Of a DNA stretch of 49,240 nt, positions 24,990 to 34,016 are shown piece by piece. The notes below the pieces were generated by a model. The model was given only the letters and a program-made list of their open reading frames with translations. It made no database searches and was not told where the DNA came from. How positions within the stretch are numbered: the first letter of the stretch is position 1; every line of letters starts with the position of its first letter. Both the position numbers and the translations under genes were made by a program. Source of the DNA: Rugamonas violacea (GTDB lineage: Bacteria; Pseudomonadota; Gammaproteobacteria; Burkholderiales; Burkholderiaceae_D); assembly GCF_016461825.1 (NCBI RefSeq), contig NZ_JAEMNU010000087.1, forward strand, positions 1-49,240. Reading direction: 5' to 3'.

Positions 24990-27900
24990 CTATCCCTCGT
25001 CCAGGCCGGTGACCTTCAAGCCGCCGTCCAGCGCCCAGCCGCGCTTGATGTGGCGCACGTGCTCGTCGAGCTTCTTGTCGCTGCCCGCCATCTCGGGATG
25101 GAAGGGGTCGATCTTCGCCTGCAGCATGCTGTTCTCCAGCTGGTCGCCGATGAACAGGTTGCGGGCGTAGCCGAAGAACTTGTTGTAGCGCGTCTTGGCG
25201 GAACCCTGCAAGGAGGCCAGTTTCAGGTCGGGCACCGGGGTCAGCGCCTCGCCCACCGAGCCGCGCTGCTCCAGCAGCACCTTGGCCTCGGAAACCTTCT
25301 TGCCGACCAGCGCGGTGTTGTAGTGGCTCGACATGTCGTGCGCCGAGATCACGTGGCGCCGTCCCAGGCGGGCGCCGTCGCGCGTACCCAGCTTGCTCCA
25401 GGCTTTCTTCTTGCTGTCGTAAACCAGTTCGCCCTGATCGGCGTGCTGCGCGCCGATGCGCACCTTCTGCTGGAAGCTGAAACTGCCGCGGGTGATGGCG
25501 ATATCGTCCTTCTTCACTTCGGGATCGCTCACCTGCCAATCCTCCAGCGTGGCGCTGATGTGGCCCGCCAAGGTCGCCAGCTTGCCGTCGAGCTGCTTGG
25601 CCAGCTTGTCGGCCTTGGTGGCGGCCTTGCCGGAAGCGGTGTCGGCGGTGGTGGAGTCGGGGCCGGCGTCGTCCAGGTCCCGGAGCTCCTGCTGGATCGG
25701 CGTGATCGCCGCCTCGTGGGTCTGCGCGGTGCCGATCGGTTTGGCGCTCTTCGCGGCGGCCAGGCGGCGCTTCTCCGCCGTGCCGGTCAAGAACACCGAG
25801 GGCAGCGCCGGGTCCGAGCGCAGCACCAGCTTGGCCGCCTTGCCCTCGCCGGCGAAGGTCAGCGTGTGGCTCTCGCCGCCACCCTTGACCGGCACCTTCT
25901 TGCTCCACCAGTTGAGCAGCTTGCGCAAGCCCGACTTGGCCGCCGCGCCGATTTTCTTCAGCAGGACGCCGAGCCAGGCGACGATCTTGTCGAGGCCCTT
26001 GTCGATCGGCGCGCGGATTTTCTTGACCACGCCGACCAGCTTGTCCGGGATGCCGCCCAGGCCGGCGAACTTGGCCAGGAAGGCGATCACGATGACCAGC
26101 GTGTTGGCCAGGGTCTGCTCGACGCTCTTGGCGGCGCCGCCGATCTGGCCGGAGGCGATGGCGGCGATCGAGTCGATGAAGGAGGCCACCACGGCGGCGA
26201 TCTGGTTGATCTTCTGGATGAAGAAGGTGATCGTGTTGTAGATCGCGATGATCGCCTGGATCACCGCGCCGGCCGGGTTGAGCATGGTGACCAGCTTGGT
26301 CACGGCGGCCTTGACGATCTCGGTGGTGACCATCTCGGTGACCTTGGCGATCATACTGTCCTTAAGTTCGTTCAACTCGTTCTTGATCTCCTGCCAGGCC
26401 GCCGCCGGACCGTCGCGCACCAGGGTCACCAGCACGCTGGCGGTCTTCTCCATCACCGTCAGCACCGGGTCGGGGATGATCTTGACCAGCTTGGAGCGGA
26501 TGTTGGCCCAGGTCAGGCCGAGCACCGACAGCACCAGCTTGACGATCTCGATCAGCGTGAAGGACTGCGGGATGTAGACGCCGGCCTCGCCCAGCGGCCC
26601 GGTGATCCACTTGATCAGCGCCGTCTTCAAATGCTCGCCGATGTTGGCGGCGAAGTTCTGGAAGCCCAGCTTGCCGGCGCTGACCAGGTTGCCGACGAAG
26701 CCGATCGGATTCTGGATGATGCTGCGGAAGGCACCCTGCGCCTTCTTGACATAGGGGACGGCGCGCGGCGCCACCACCGAGAAGATGATCTCCAACAGCG
26801 TGATGACCTGCCCGCCGGCCCAGCTGAAGAACTGGCCGGCGATGTTGAGGAAGGCCCGTCCCACCTTGCTGAACAAACCGGTGATGGTCAGCACGTCCTG
26901 CCAGGTGATGCTGCGCAGCGTCGCGATGATCTGGGCCGGAATGGCGCGGGCGAAACCGAGCAAGCCCTCCAGCGCACCCTGGAACCAGTCCCAGGCGCGG
27001 CCGATGGCGTTCCCTTTCTGGATGTTCTGCCACACCTCCTCCTGGCCGATCAGCTTCATAAAGCCGCCGATCAGGATCTCCGGCGAGCGCGGCACCGGCT
27101 TGCCGGTGATCGGGTCCTGCCCGAGCAGGGCCTTCAGCAGGTCGTAGCCGGCGGTGCCCTCGGCCAGCGCCGCCAGCGGCAACAGCACCACTTCGCGCAC
27201 GATGGTCATCAGGCCGCTGACCACGCCGGCGCCGAAGTCGATCAGCCGGCCGATGGGGTTGGTGAAGATGGCCTTGGCGCGGTCCCATACGCCGCCCAGG
27301 TCGAAAATGTCGCGCCAGCCGAGCGAGTCGATGAAGCGGGCCAGCCCGGCGACGATGGCGCCGCCGATGTCGCCCAGCGTCGCCAACTGCTGCTCGACCC
27401 AGGTGCCGGCGCGGGTGAACACGCCGTGGTTTTCCAGCGCCTGGGCGATCAGCGCGCCGCCGGGAATCAGCTCGACCAGGGCACGCAGGATATTGGCGGC
27501 GCTGCGGTCGGCGCTGCGCTGGTTGATCGGGTTGAAGCCCAGGACGATGGTCAGCAGGCGGTAGCCGGGGATGTTGTAGGCCTTGTCGGCGAAGTAGTCG
27601 AGCGCGTCCTGGATGCCCAGGCGCTGGACCGCCGGCGTGGCGCTGTTGGCCGACACCTGCGGGCTGCGCTGGATTTCCGGCTCGGCGCCGCGCTGGGCCG
27701 GCTGCGGGCTGCGCTGGACCGACTGGCCCTGCTGGATGGTGTGGGTCAGCTCGTGCGCCAGCAGATGCTTGCCCTCGCGCGTACCGGGCTGGAATTGGTT
27801 ATCGGAGAAGAAGACGTGGTTGCGCAAGGTGAAGGCGCGCGCGCTGAGCCGGTTGCTCAGGCCGGCCGACTCCTTGTCGCGGTGCACCCGCACGCCGCTG

Positions 27901-28412
27901 AAGTCGGCGCCGAAACGCGGCTCCATGAAGCCGCGCGTCTCCGCCGACAACGCCTCGCCGCCACTCATCTTGTTCATCAGCGCCGACTCGGTGGCGCCGT
28001 CGACCTTCGGCACGGCGCCGATCTCCTTGCGTTGCACGCGCTCGGGTTCCTTGCGCTGCGCGGGCTCGATTTCCTTGCGCCGCACTGGCTCGGCCTCTTT
28101 GCGCTGTGGCCGTTCGGCCTCCTTCTTCTGCAGCCGGTCGCCGGCCGTCGAGGCCCAATCGCTGGCGCGGCCGGTGGCCCATTCGGGCTTCACGATCGTC
28201 GGCGCGCTCATCACGTGGTCGGCCATGCGGTCGGCCTCCCGCTCGAAATGGTCGCCCGCCTGGTTGACGCTCAACTTGGCCTGCACCATGCCGCCGCCGC
28301 GCGGCGTGGCGCGTTCCTCCAACGCGGCCTTCTGGAAGAACGGCTGCTGCGCCGCCCGGTGCGCCGTGGCCGGCGTGGTGGTGGTGGTGGATTTTTCGGC
28401 GCTGGTTTTCAT
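24990..28412 (-). CDS. DUF4157 (eCIS core domain) giant protein, candidate effector
   Basis: A 1140-residue protein and the best effector candidate of the system. Order of parts: a Thr-rich N-terminus; a helper motif VQAKLSVNQAGDHFEREADRMADHVM (~43-68) typical of DUF4157 proteins; an 8-residue charged repeat (RKEAEPxx, ~95-130); the DUF4157 domain (~143-228) with the zinc-protease-like LLAHELTHTIQQ (His220, Glu221, His224); a long amphipathic helical region (~265-930) with Gly/Ile/Val-rich stretches; and a divergent C-terminal part (~930-1140) with an RRHVISAHDM block and further conserved-looking His/Asp. The DUF4157 domain marks eCIS-associated proteins; the C-terminal activity is unknown. 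The start is the ATG at 28412, 16 bp after the tape-measure gene. No adjacent immunity gene is apparent. Confidence 0.85.
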   Translation of the reverse strand: MKTSAEKSTTTTTPATAHRAAQQPFFQKAALEERATPRGGGMVQAKLSVNQAGDHFEREADRMADHVMSAPTIVKPEWATGRASDWASTAGDRLQKKEAERPQRKEAEPVRRKEIEPAQRKEPERVQRKEIGAVPKVDGATESALMNKMSGGEALSAETRGFMEPRFGADFSGVRVHRDKESAGLSNRLSARAFTLRNHVFFSDNQFQPGTREGKHLLAHELTHTIQQGQSVQRSPQPAQRGAEPEIQRSPQVSANSATPAVQRLGIQDALDYFADKAYNIPGYRLLTIVLGFNPINQRSADRSAANILRALVELIPGGALIAQALENHGVFTRAGTWVEQQLATLGDIGGAIVAGLARFIDSLGWRDIFDLGGVWDRAKAIFTNPIGRLIDFGAGVVSGLMTIVREVVLLPLAALAEGTAGYDLLKALLGQDPITGKPVPRSPEILIGGFMKLIGQEEVWQNIQKGNAIGRAWDWFQGALEGLLGFARAIPAQIIATLRSITWQDVLTITGLFSKVGRAFLNIAGQFFSWAGGQVITLLEIIFSVVAPRAVPYVKKAQGAFRSIIQNPIGFVGNLVSAGKLGFQNFAANIGEHLKTALIKWITGPLGEAGVYIPQSFTLIEIVKLVLSVLGLTWANIRSKLVKIIPDPVLTVMEKTASVLVTLVRDGPAAAWQEIKNELNELKDSMIAKVTEMVTTEIVKAAVTKLVTMLNPAGAVIQAIIAIYNTITFFIQKINQIAAVVASFIDSIAAIASGQIGGAAKSVEQTLANTLVIVIAFLAKFAGLGGIPDKLVGVVKKIRAPIDKGLDKIVAWLGVLLKKIGAAAKSGLRKLLNWWSKKVPVKGGGESHTLTFAGEGKAAKLVLRSDPALPSVFLTGTAEKRRLAAAKSAKPIGTAQTHEAAITPIQQELRDLDDAGPDSTTADTASGKAATKADKLAKQLDGKLATLAGHISATLEDWQVSDPEVKKDDIAITRGSFSFQQKVRIGAQHADQGELVYDSKKKAWSKLGTRDGARLGRRHVISAHDMSSHYNTALVGKKVSEAKVLLEQRGSVGEALTPVPDLKLASLQGSAKTRYNKFFGYARNLFIGDQLENSMLQAKIDPFHPEMAGSDKKLDEHVRHIKRGWALDGGLKVTGLDEG
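28015..28140. repeat. Charged 8-residue repeat region in the DUF4157 gene
   Basis: About four to five imperfect copies of a 24-bp unit encode KKEAERPQ, RKEAEPVR, RKEIEPAQ, RKEPERVQ and RKEI. The repeat forms a highly charged, probably extended or helical linker between the N-terminal motif and the DUF4157 domain. Confidence 0.8.
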
Positions 28413-28428
28413 GGCTGTCGGCTGTCCA

Positions 28429-29958
28429 CTAGGTCCACTCCACCCACAGGATGCGCTCCATCCACGGCAGGCGCAGCGCCGATACGCCCCACGGCAGATC
28501 GGCCAACAAAATGTCGGCCGTCTGCGGCTCGACCTGCAGCAAGCACTCGCCGCCGCGTTCACTCAGCTTGCCGGCGCGCAGCAGGAAGGCGCCGCGCAGG
28601 CCGTCGGCCGAGGTGCTGCGCAGCGCCGTCCAGTGGCGTATCACCGCCGCCAGCATCGCCTCCGCCTCCTCGCACTCGGCGGCCGTCAACACCACGCCAT
28701 CCTCCACCGGCGCCGTCAACGGCAACTGGCAGAGCAGCTTGGGCAGCGCCAGCGCGTACTCCGGCGCCGTCGTCCGCCCGCTGGCCAGGAAGTGCAGCAA
28801 GGCCAGCGCCCGGCCCGGCCGCAGCAAGCGTTCGCCCTCGCTCAGGTCCAAGGTTTCGAACAGCTTTGGCAGGAAGGGATGCAACAGCACCAAGCCGGCG
28901 TTGTCGATGTAGATGCCCTGCTGGCGCTCCGGGTGCTGGCCGGCCTGCTCCGCCGCCGACGCCAGCCGCCGGCCGCCCGGCCGCGCCGGCCGGACCAGCG
29001 CGGCCGGCGCGCGCAACACGGCCGGGCCGCGTTGCCGTTCGGCGTCCGACGCCGACAGCGGCGACCGCAAGGCGGCCAGCGCCGCGCGCGCCGCCTGTTC
29101 GGGCAAGCCGCGCGACAAGGCGCCGTGGATTGGCAGCCTGGCGTCGCCGGCACGGCCGTGCAGCGCCAGCTCCAGCGCGGCGCGGCACAGCAGCCTGGCA
29201 CAGCTGGCCGCAGTGCCGCCCGGCGCCAGCGCGCCCAAGGCGTCCACGGCGTCCACGGCGGCGCCCAGCGTCGCCGCCAACCCGGGCGCCAGTCGCGCCA
29301 GCAGCGCCAGTTGGAAGGAGATCGAGAACTGGCCGGTCAGGCGCTGCAACGCGCTGGCGCCGCGCAGCGCGGCCATCAGTTCCGCCGCCGGCGCCGGCAG
29401 CGCCGTCAATTGCTGCGTTGCGCGTAGCGGCGCCGACGCCGTGCCGCTGGCCAGCGCCGTGCCGCCTGGCGCGGCAGGCGCTCCCGGCGCCGCCAACGCA
29501 CCGCCGTCGACGCGCCAGGCCGCCAGCAGGCTGGCCTCGAAGTCCATCCCGGCGGCCAGGTGCAGCGTGGCCGGCAGCGTGCCGTAGCGCAGGAAGTGGG
29601 CCAAGGCCTCGTCCAGCGCCAGCGCCGTGTCGATGTGGCGCGGCGCGGCCCGGCCGCCCTCCGCGCCGCCGGCCAGGTGCGCGCTCAGGGCCTGGTCCAG
29701 GCAGCGCTCCAGCAACGCCGGCAGGTCCTGCTCCAGCCGTCCCAGCGCGATGCTGCCGGCGTCCACTTCCAGCCGCTCGATGCGCAGCACGCCGCGTGGC
29801 GGACAGCAGCGGTCCAGCGCGCGCTCGATCACCGGCGTCAGCCACTGTGCGCACAGGCCGGCCAGCCGGCCCTGCAAGGCCAGCGCCTCGGCCTCGCTGC
29901 CGGCCACCCTGACGTCGACATACTGGCGCAGGATGCTGTGGGGTGCGTTCGGCTGCAT
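28429..29958 (-). CDS. Contractile injection system tape-measure protein (CIS_TMP)
   Basis: A 509-residue protein with the signature of the CIS tape-measure family: the block GIYIDNAGLVLLHPFLPKLFETLDL (~340-365), followed by LLHFLASGRTTAPEYALALPKLLCQLP, ending in LPWMERILWVEW. The N-terminus (SILRQYVDVRVAGSEAEALALQGRLA) is also typical. It is Ala/Leu-rich with a Gly/Ala-rich central stretch (~170-270). It is predicted to run inside the tube and set its length, but it is much shorter than phage tape measures, and whether length is really set by this family is unproven. It begins 6 bp after the adhesin-like gene. Confidence 0.85.
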   Translation of the reverse strand: MQPNAPHSILRQYVDVRVAGSEAEALALQGRLAGLCAQWLTPVIERALDRCCPPRGVLRIERLEVDAGSIALGRLEQDLPALLERCLDQALSAHLAGGAEGGRAAPRHIDTALALDEALAHFLRYGTLPATLHLAAGMDFEASLLAAWRVDGGALAAPGAPAAPGGTALASGTASAPLRATQQLTALPAPAAELMAALRGASALQRLTGQFSISFQLALLARLAPGLAATLGAAVDAVDALGALAPGGTAASCARLLCRAALELALHGRAGDARLPIHGALSRGLPEQAARAALAALRSPLSASDAERQRGPAVLRAPAALVRPARPGGRRLASAAEQAGQHPERQQGIYIDNAGLVLLHPFLPKLFETLDLSEGERLLRPGRALALLHFLASGRTTAPEYALALPKLLCQLPLTAPVEDGVVLTAAECEEAEAMLAAVIRHWTALRSTSADGLRGAFLLRAGKLSERGGECLLQVEPQTADILLADLPWGVSALRLPWMERILWVEWT

Positions 29959-29964
29959 GGCGCG

Positions 29965-32900
29965 CTAGCTCGATCCACCGACGTTGACCTGCCCGAAACG
30001 GACCACCATGCAGCCCTCCTTGGTGTAGACGCACAGGCGGACGTTCTTTACCGGCGGCTCGTTGCTGACGATGAATACGGTGGCGGAGCGGCCGCTGACG
30101 ATCGAGGGCGAGCAGTCCTGCACCTCCCAGGTGAAGGACACCAGCTCGACGTCGCTGGAAACGCCGACGTCGAGGTTGACCTCGCCGTCGCCGGCGTTCA
30201 AGTCGAAATTGAGACCGATATCCAGCGGCCCGCACACCGGCGTGACCGGCCGCGACGGATCGCATTTGTCGATGTGGCTGGGATTGAAGGCCGGCACCTG
30301 GACGGTGCCCTCGGCGATGTTGATGGTGGTGCCGACCGGCGCGTACTGGAACACCAGGCCGCCCTGTTGGTTGGGGCGGCTGAACTCGGAGGCGATCTGG
30401 ATGTTGAAGCCCAGGCAGTCGAAGCCCTCGATCCGCAGCGCCGGCAGCTCGAGCGCGTTGTCGTAGTCCAGCAGCAGCCAGTCGGCGTTGCCGATCGCCT
30501 TGGCGGTCAACTCGTTGATGCGCTGGATCCAGCCGCGCACCACCGCCTCGTAGTTCTTGTTCAGGTCGTCGACCGTGGTGGCCTCGAAGATGTGCTGCAC
30601 GTCGGCGCCCAGGTCGACCACTTGGCCGTTCCTGAAGTCGAAATTGAAGGCCTGCACCGCCAGCCGGAAGGCGCGGAACGGGTGTTGCGGATCCTCTTCG
30701 GGCAGCCAGAAGCGGTAGCCGGCGCGCCGCGCGATCCCTTTGCAGGGCAGATCGCAGGGCGCCACCACGACGTGGCTGTAGTCCCGCATGACGCTACAAC
30801 CGGCGCTGTCGCGCACCGCCACCATGGCTGTCTCGCCGCTGGGCACTGGCGGACTGATATATTGATTGATATTGATAGTGCCAAAATCGGTCAAATACGG
30901 CATCACTCCGCCGGAGATGGCCAGGCCGACCTGGTAAGTCATGTTCGTCACGTCGTCGATGAAGTCGGCCTCGCCCAGCCGCAGCGTCGACGGCACGGCC
31001 ACCGTCTGCTGCGCCGACTCGGCGCCGGCGCTGTCGCGGATCGCCAGCGTGTGCTCGCCCACGCTCAACGCCACCGTCGGCGTCAGCGCCTTGAAGGGCT
31101 GGCCGTCGAGCTGGTAGCTGATCGGCGCCATGCCGCCTGCCGGCGTCAGCGTGGCCAGCGCGACGCCGTTGGCGTCGGTGCAGCCCAGCGTGATCGTCAA
31201 GCCCAACGGCGGCAACGGCAGCACGTACTGGACGCATGGCCCGTCGGAGCAGCAGAGATACGGCAGGAAAAAGTCGGCGATCACCACGCCGTCGGCCAGC
31301 GCCTTGACGGCGTCGGCGATGGGATCGCTGACTTGGCCGATAACGCCGGGGAAGAAGATAGTGCCGGTACCGGCCGCCAGGCTGCCGATCAGCGCCTGCA
31401 CGTCGGCGTCCTGGGCGTAGCGGATGTCGCCGCCGATGCGCTTCAAAGCACGACTCAGCGCCTCCTTGTTGAAACCGGACGCGTTTCGGGCGGCGTCGGC
31501 GGCGGCATTCCCGGCGGCGCTGGCGGCGCTGGCGGTACTGGCGTCGCTGGCGGCACTCGCCCCGCCGTCCACCGCCGCCAGCGCCGTCTTGCCGGCTGCC
31601 CGCCGTTTGCCGCGCGGCGCGGCCACAGCTTGGTTCAGCACAGGCAGCGCCGTGCCGATGCCGCCCTGCGTGGCCACCGCCTCGTGGTACACCAGCAGGA
31701 AGGTGCCGCCCAGCGGCACGCCGGCCTTGTGCTGGATGCCGGGATGTTTTTGCAGGAAGAAGGCCAGCACCTGCTGCTGCTTAAGCTGGCGCATGCGAGC
31801 GAGGAACTCGTCATGTACCGCCCTCATCGCGCCTAGGTTGGCGCCGTACAGCACCTGGTCGAAATGGTCGATCAACTCCTCCTTCGGCATGAACTGCTGC
31901 AGGTCGGCCGACACGGCGGCGCTTTGCTGGTCGCGGAAGAAGTGGGTCAGACCCAGCAAGTCCTGGCATTTGTTCTCGAAGTCGGCGAAGGCCAGCACGT
32001 CCAGGCTGGCCGGCAGCGTCTCGGCCAACTTGCTCATGTAGTAGATCGACACCGCGTGGGCGAAGAACTCGCCCGGCAGCCCGACGGTGCCGCTGAACAG
32101 CGCGCAGTAGACGATCAACACGGCGTTCGGATCGATCTGGTTCTGGTCGACGTCGATGTAGGGCCGCGCCAGGAAGCCGGCCAGGTATTTTTCGTACCAG
32201 GCGCCGACGGTGTTGGCGTCGTAGACGAACTTCGGCGCGCGCAGCTTGAGCAGTGGATGCTTGGGCACGCCGGCCGGCAGCGCGGTGTTGGCCGCCACGT
32301 TGTAGAGGAAGCGGATGCCCTCGGTCAGGTTGGTCAGCAGTTCTTCGCGCAGCACGTCGTACATGGCTTCCAGGTCGGGGAAGCGTGCCGTGTCGCCGGC
32401 CAGCAGCGCCACGTTCTCGTCGAAGGCGCCGGTGCGCAGGGCGATCACCTGGAACGGCAGGCGGTGGCGCGTCTTCAGGGTCAGCAAGGTGGTCAGCACC
32501 GACTGGAACTGCTTGCCCAGGTGGCCCTCGATGCGCAGGAAGTTGTGCGGCTCCAGATCGAAGCGCAGCGGCTCGCTGACGAAGGCCGGCGCCGCCGGCA
32601 CATACTCGACGCTGCGGTAGCCCAGGCTTTGATTGGCGCGGCCGCGCCGGCTGCGGGTCGGGCTCCACAGCTGGTACAGCGGCGGCGCGAGGTCGACCCG
32701 ATAGTAGTACGGCAGCGCCTTGTGCTCCAAGGGGCCGCAGCCCAGCGTGCTGGGCGTGATGCGGATCTGCTGGTCGAGCGCACTGTCGCCGTCCTGCGAC
32801 GGCAGCGGCGGTTGGTGGGTGAAGCTGCCCAACATGCCCACCAGGCGGCCGAACAGCAGCAGGAACTCGTCGACCAGCTGGTCGCCGTGGCAGGCCGGCG

Positions 32901-33954
32901 TGAAGCCGTTGCGGTACAAGGCGGCGTTGATGCCGATGGGGCGCGGCACGCCCAGCATCAGGTGGCGCGGGAACAGCAACTCGGACGGCACGCAGGCGCA
33001 GATCAGCTCAACACCCTTCCAGCGCATTTCGTCGTAGGCGCGCAGCAGGTCGTCGAACAGGTCGTAGTAGTACTGCAGGAAGACGATCTGCGCCGCCGTG
33101 CCGAAGGCGTTGTCGAGGAAACCGAACTTGGCGCCGAAGCCGGCGAAGGGGTCGCTGGGATAGCGTTCCAGCAGCAGCGGCTTGAAGGCCTGGTAGGCGG
33201 CGCTCAGCGCCAGCCCGCTGTTGGTGGCCAGCTGGGCGCCGTGGAACACCGCGTGGAAGGCGGCCAGCACGTGCTCGGAGGTGGTCGGCGCGCTGCTGGG
33301 CACGTCGTAGCGCGGCAACGCCAGGTCGGGCAGGTTGAGGCGGGCCGCCATCAATGCTTCCAGGTCCGCCGTGGTCAGGCCGCCGCCCGCCCCCGCGCCC
33401 TCGGCGATCACCTTAGCCAGGTCGGCCACGCCGATCAGCAGACGGCGGATGGTGACCACCGTCTGCGAACCGCGATCATTGCAGTCGTTCGGGCTGCAGT
33501 TGCGCAGCCCCTCCGTCTTCAATTCGACGAACAGCAGCACGGCTTTGTTGTCGAGGAAGTTGGCCGGGCTGCCGAGCGGCGTGGTGTCCGGTTCGCCGGC
33601 CGGGAACATCTCCCACAGCGGATAGGACGGGTGGCCGGTCTGGCTTTTGTCGCGCAGCAGCGGATAGTCGACGTCGAGCGGCAGGTTGTAGTCGCGGTAG
33701 GCGGTCAGCGCCACCGGGTCGGCCTCGATGATCAGATAGCCCTCGGTGGTGATGCCGCAGCCGGGCGCCAGGTGTAGCGTGGTGCTGGCGTCGTCGAGCT
33801 TGAGCGTCAGGCCGCAGGCGATGCCGACGCCGATCAGGTTGGCCCGGGTCAGCCGCTCCTGCTCGTTCAGATAGTCGAACAGCTGGTTCAGGTGCAGGTT
33901 CGACAAAACCTGGTTGGCCTCGAAAACAGGATATGTGTCTTGGACAGTTTTCAT
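29965..33954 (-). CDS. Large eCIS protein with SprB/PKD-like repeats (putative baseplate appendage or fibre)
   Basis: A 1329-residue protein in the position of the Afp tail fibre, but unlike Afp13. The N-terminus (YPVFEANQVLSNLHLNQLFDYLNEQERLTRANLIGVGIACGLTL) has a pattern I associate with Bacteroidota-type eCIS proteins. A long helical/beta middle follows. An Ala/Ser-rich linker (~800-825) leads to two repeat-like beta domains (~905-1070) resembling SprB/PKD repeats (GGMAPISYQLDG...LAIRDSAG; SGGVMPYLTDFG...VAVRDSAGC). The C-terminus (~1235-1329) is another Ig/PKD-like fold. Starts are possible at GTG 33963 and ATG 33954 (GGTG 6 bp upstream); the latter is used. I infer a baseplate-attached cage or host-contact structure; the exact role is unknown. 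Confidence 0.75.
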   Translation of the reverse strand: MKTVQDTYPVFEANQVLSNLHLNQLFDYLNEQERLTRANLIGVGIACGLTLKLDDASTTLHLAPGCGITTEGYLIIEADPVALTAYRDYNLPLDVDYPLLRDKSQTGHPSYPLWEMFPAGEPDTTPLGSPANFLDNKAVLLFVELKTEGLRNCSPNDCNDRGSQTVVTIRRLLIGVADLAKVIAEGAGAGGGLTTADLEALMAARLNLPDLALPRYDVPSSAPTTSEHVLAAFHAVFHGAQLATNSGLALSAAYQAFKPLLLERYPSDPFAGFGAKFGFLDNAFGTAAQIVFLQYYYDLFDDLLRAYDEMRWKGVELICACVPSELLFPRHLMLGVPRPIGINAALYRNGFTPACHGDQLVDEFLLLFGRLVGMLGSFTHQPPLPSQDGDSALDQQIRITPSTLGCGPLEHKALPYYYRVDLAPPLYQLWSPTRSRRGRANQSLGYRSVEYVPAAPAFVSEPLRFDLEPHNFLRIEGHLGKQFQSVLTTLLTLKTRHRLPFQVIALRTGAFDENVALLAGDTARFPDLEAMYDVLREELLTNLTEGIRFLYNVAANTALPAGVPKHPLLKLRAPKFVYDANTVGAWYEKYLAGFLARPYIDVDQNQIDPNAVLIVYCALFSGTVGLPGEFFAHAVSIYYMSKLAETLPASLDVLAFADFENKCQDLLGLTHFFRDQQSAAVSADLQQFMPKEELIDHFDQVLYGANLGAMRAVHDEFLARMRQLKQQQVLAFFLQKHPGIQHKAGVPLGGTFLLVYHEAVATQGGIGTALPVLNQAVAAPRGKRRAAGKTALAAVDGGASAASDASTASAASAAGNAAADAARNASGFNKEALSRALKRIGGDIRYAQDADVQALIGSLAAGTGTIFFPGVIGQVSDPIADAVKALADGVVIADFFLPYLCCSDGPCVQYVLPLPPLGLTITLGCTDANGVALATLTPAGGMAPISYQLDGQPFKALTPTVALSVGEHTLAIRDSAGAESAQQTVAVPSTLRLGEADFIDDVTNMTYQVGLAISGGVMPYLTDFGTININQYISPPVPSGETAMVAVRDSAGCSVMRDYSHVVVAPCDLPCKGIARRAGYRFWLPEEDPQHPFRAFRLAVQAFNFDFRNGQVVDLGADVQHIFEATTVDDLNKNYEAVVRGWIQRINELTAKAIGNADWLLLDYDNALELPALRIEGFDCLGFNIQIASEFSRPNQQGGLVFQYAPVGTTINIAEGTVQVPAFNPSHIDKCDPSRPVTPVCGPLDIGLNFDLNAGDGEVNLDVGVSSDVELVSFTWEVQDCSPSIVSGRSATVFIVSNEPPVKNVRLCVYTKEGCMVVRFGQVNVGGSS

Positions 33955-34016
33955 GTTCAGCACCGTCTTTCGGAAATGGCGTATGTGTTGGCGAACTGGT
34001 TGTCTTGCCGGCTTAG

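Noticed and set aside
28015..28140. Possible CRISPR-like short repeats
   Set aside because: The repeats are direct, coding, imperfect and without spacers; they encode a charged protein linker.
23757..29912. A 2051-codon open frame on the plus strand opposite the eCIS genes
   Set aside because: It is antisense to three or four well-supported genes with recognisable motifs, has low-complexity composition (long Arg/Ala/Pro or Gln/Val/Leu-rich runs) and reflects high GC third positions.
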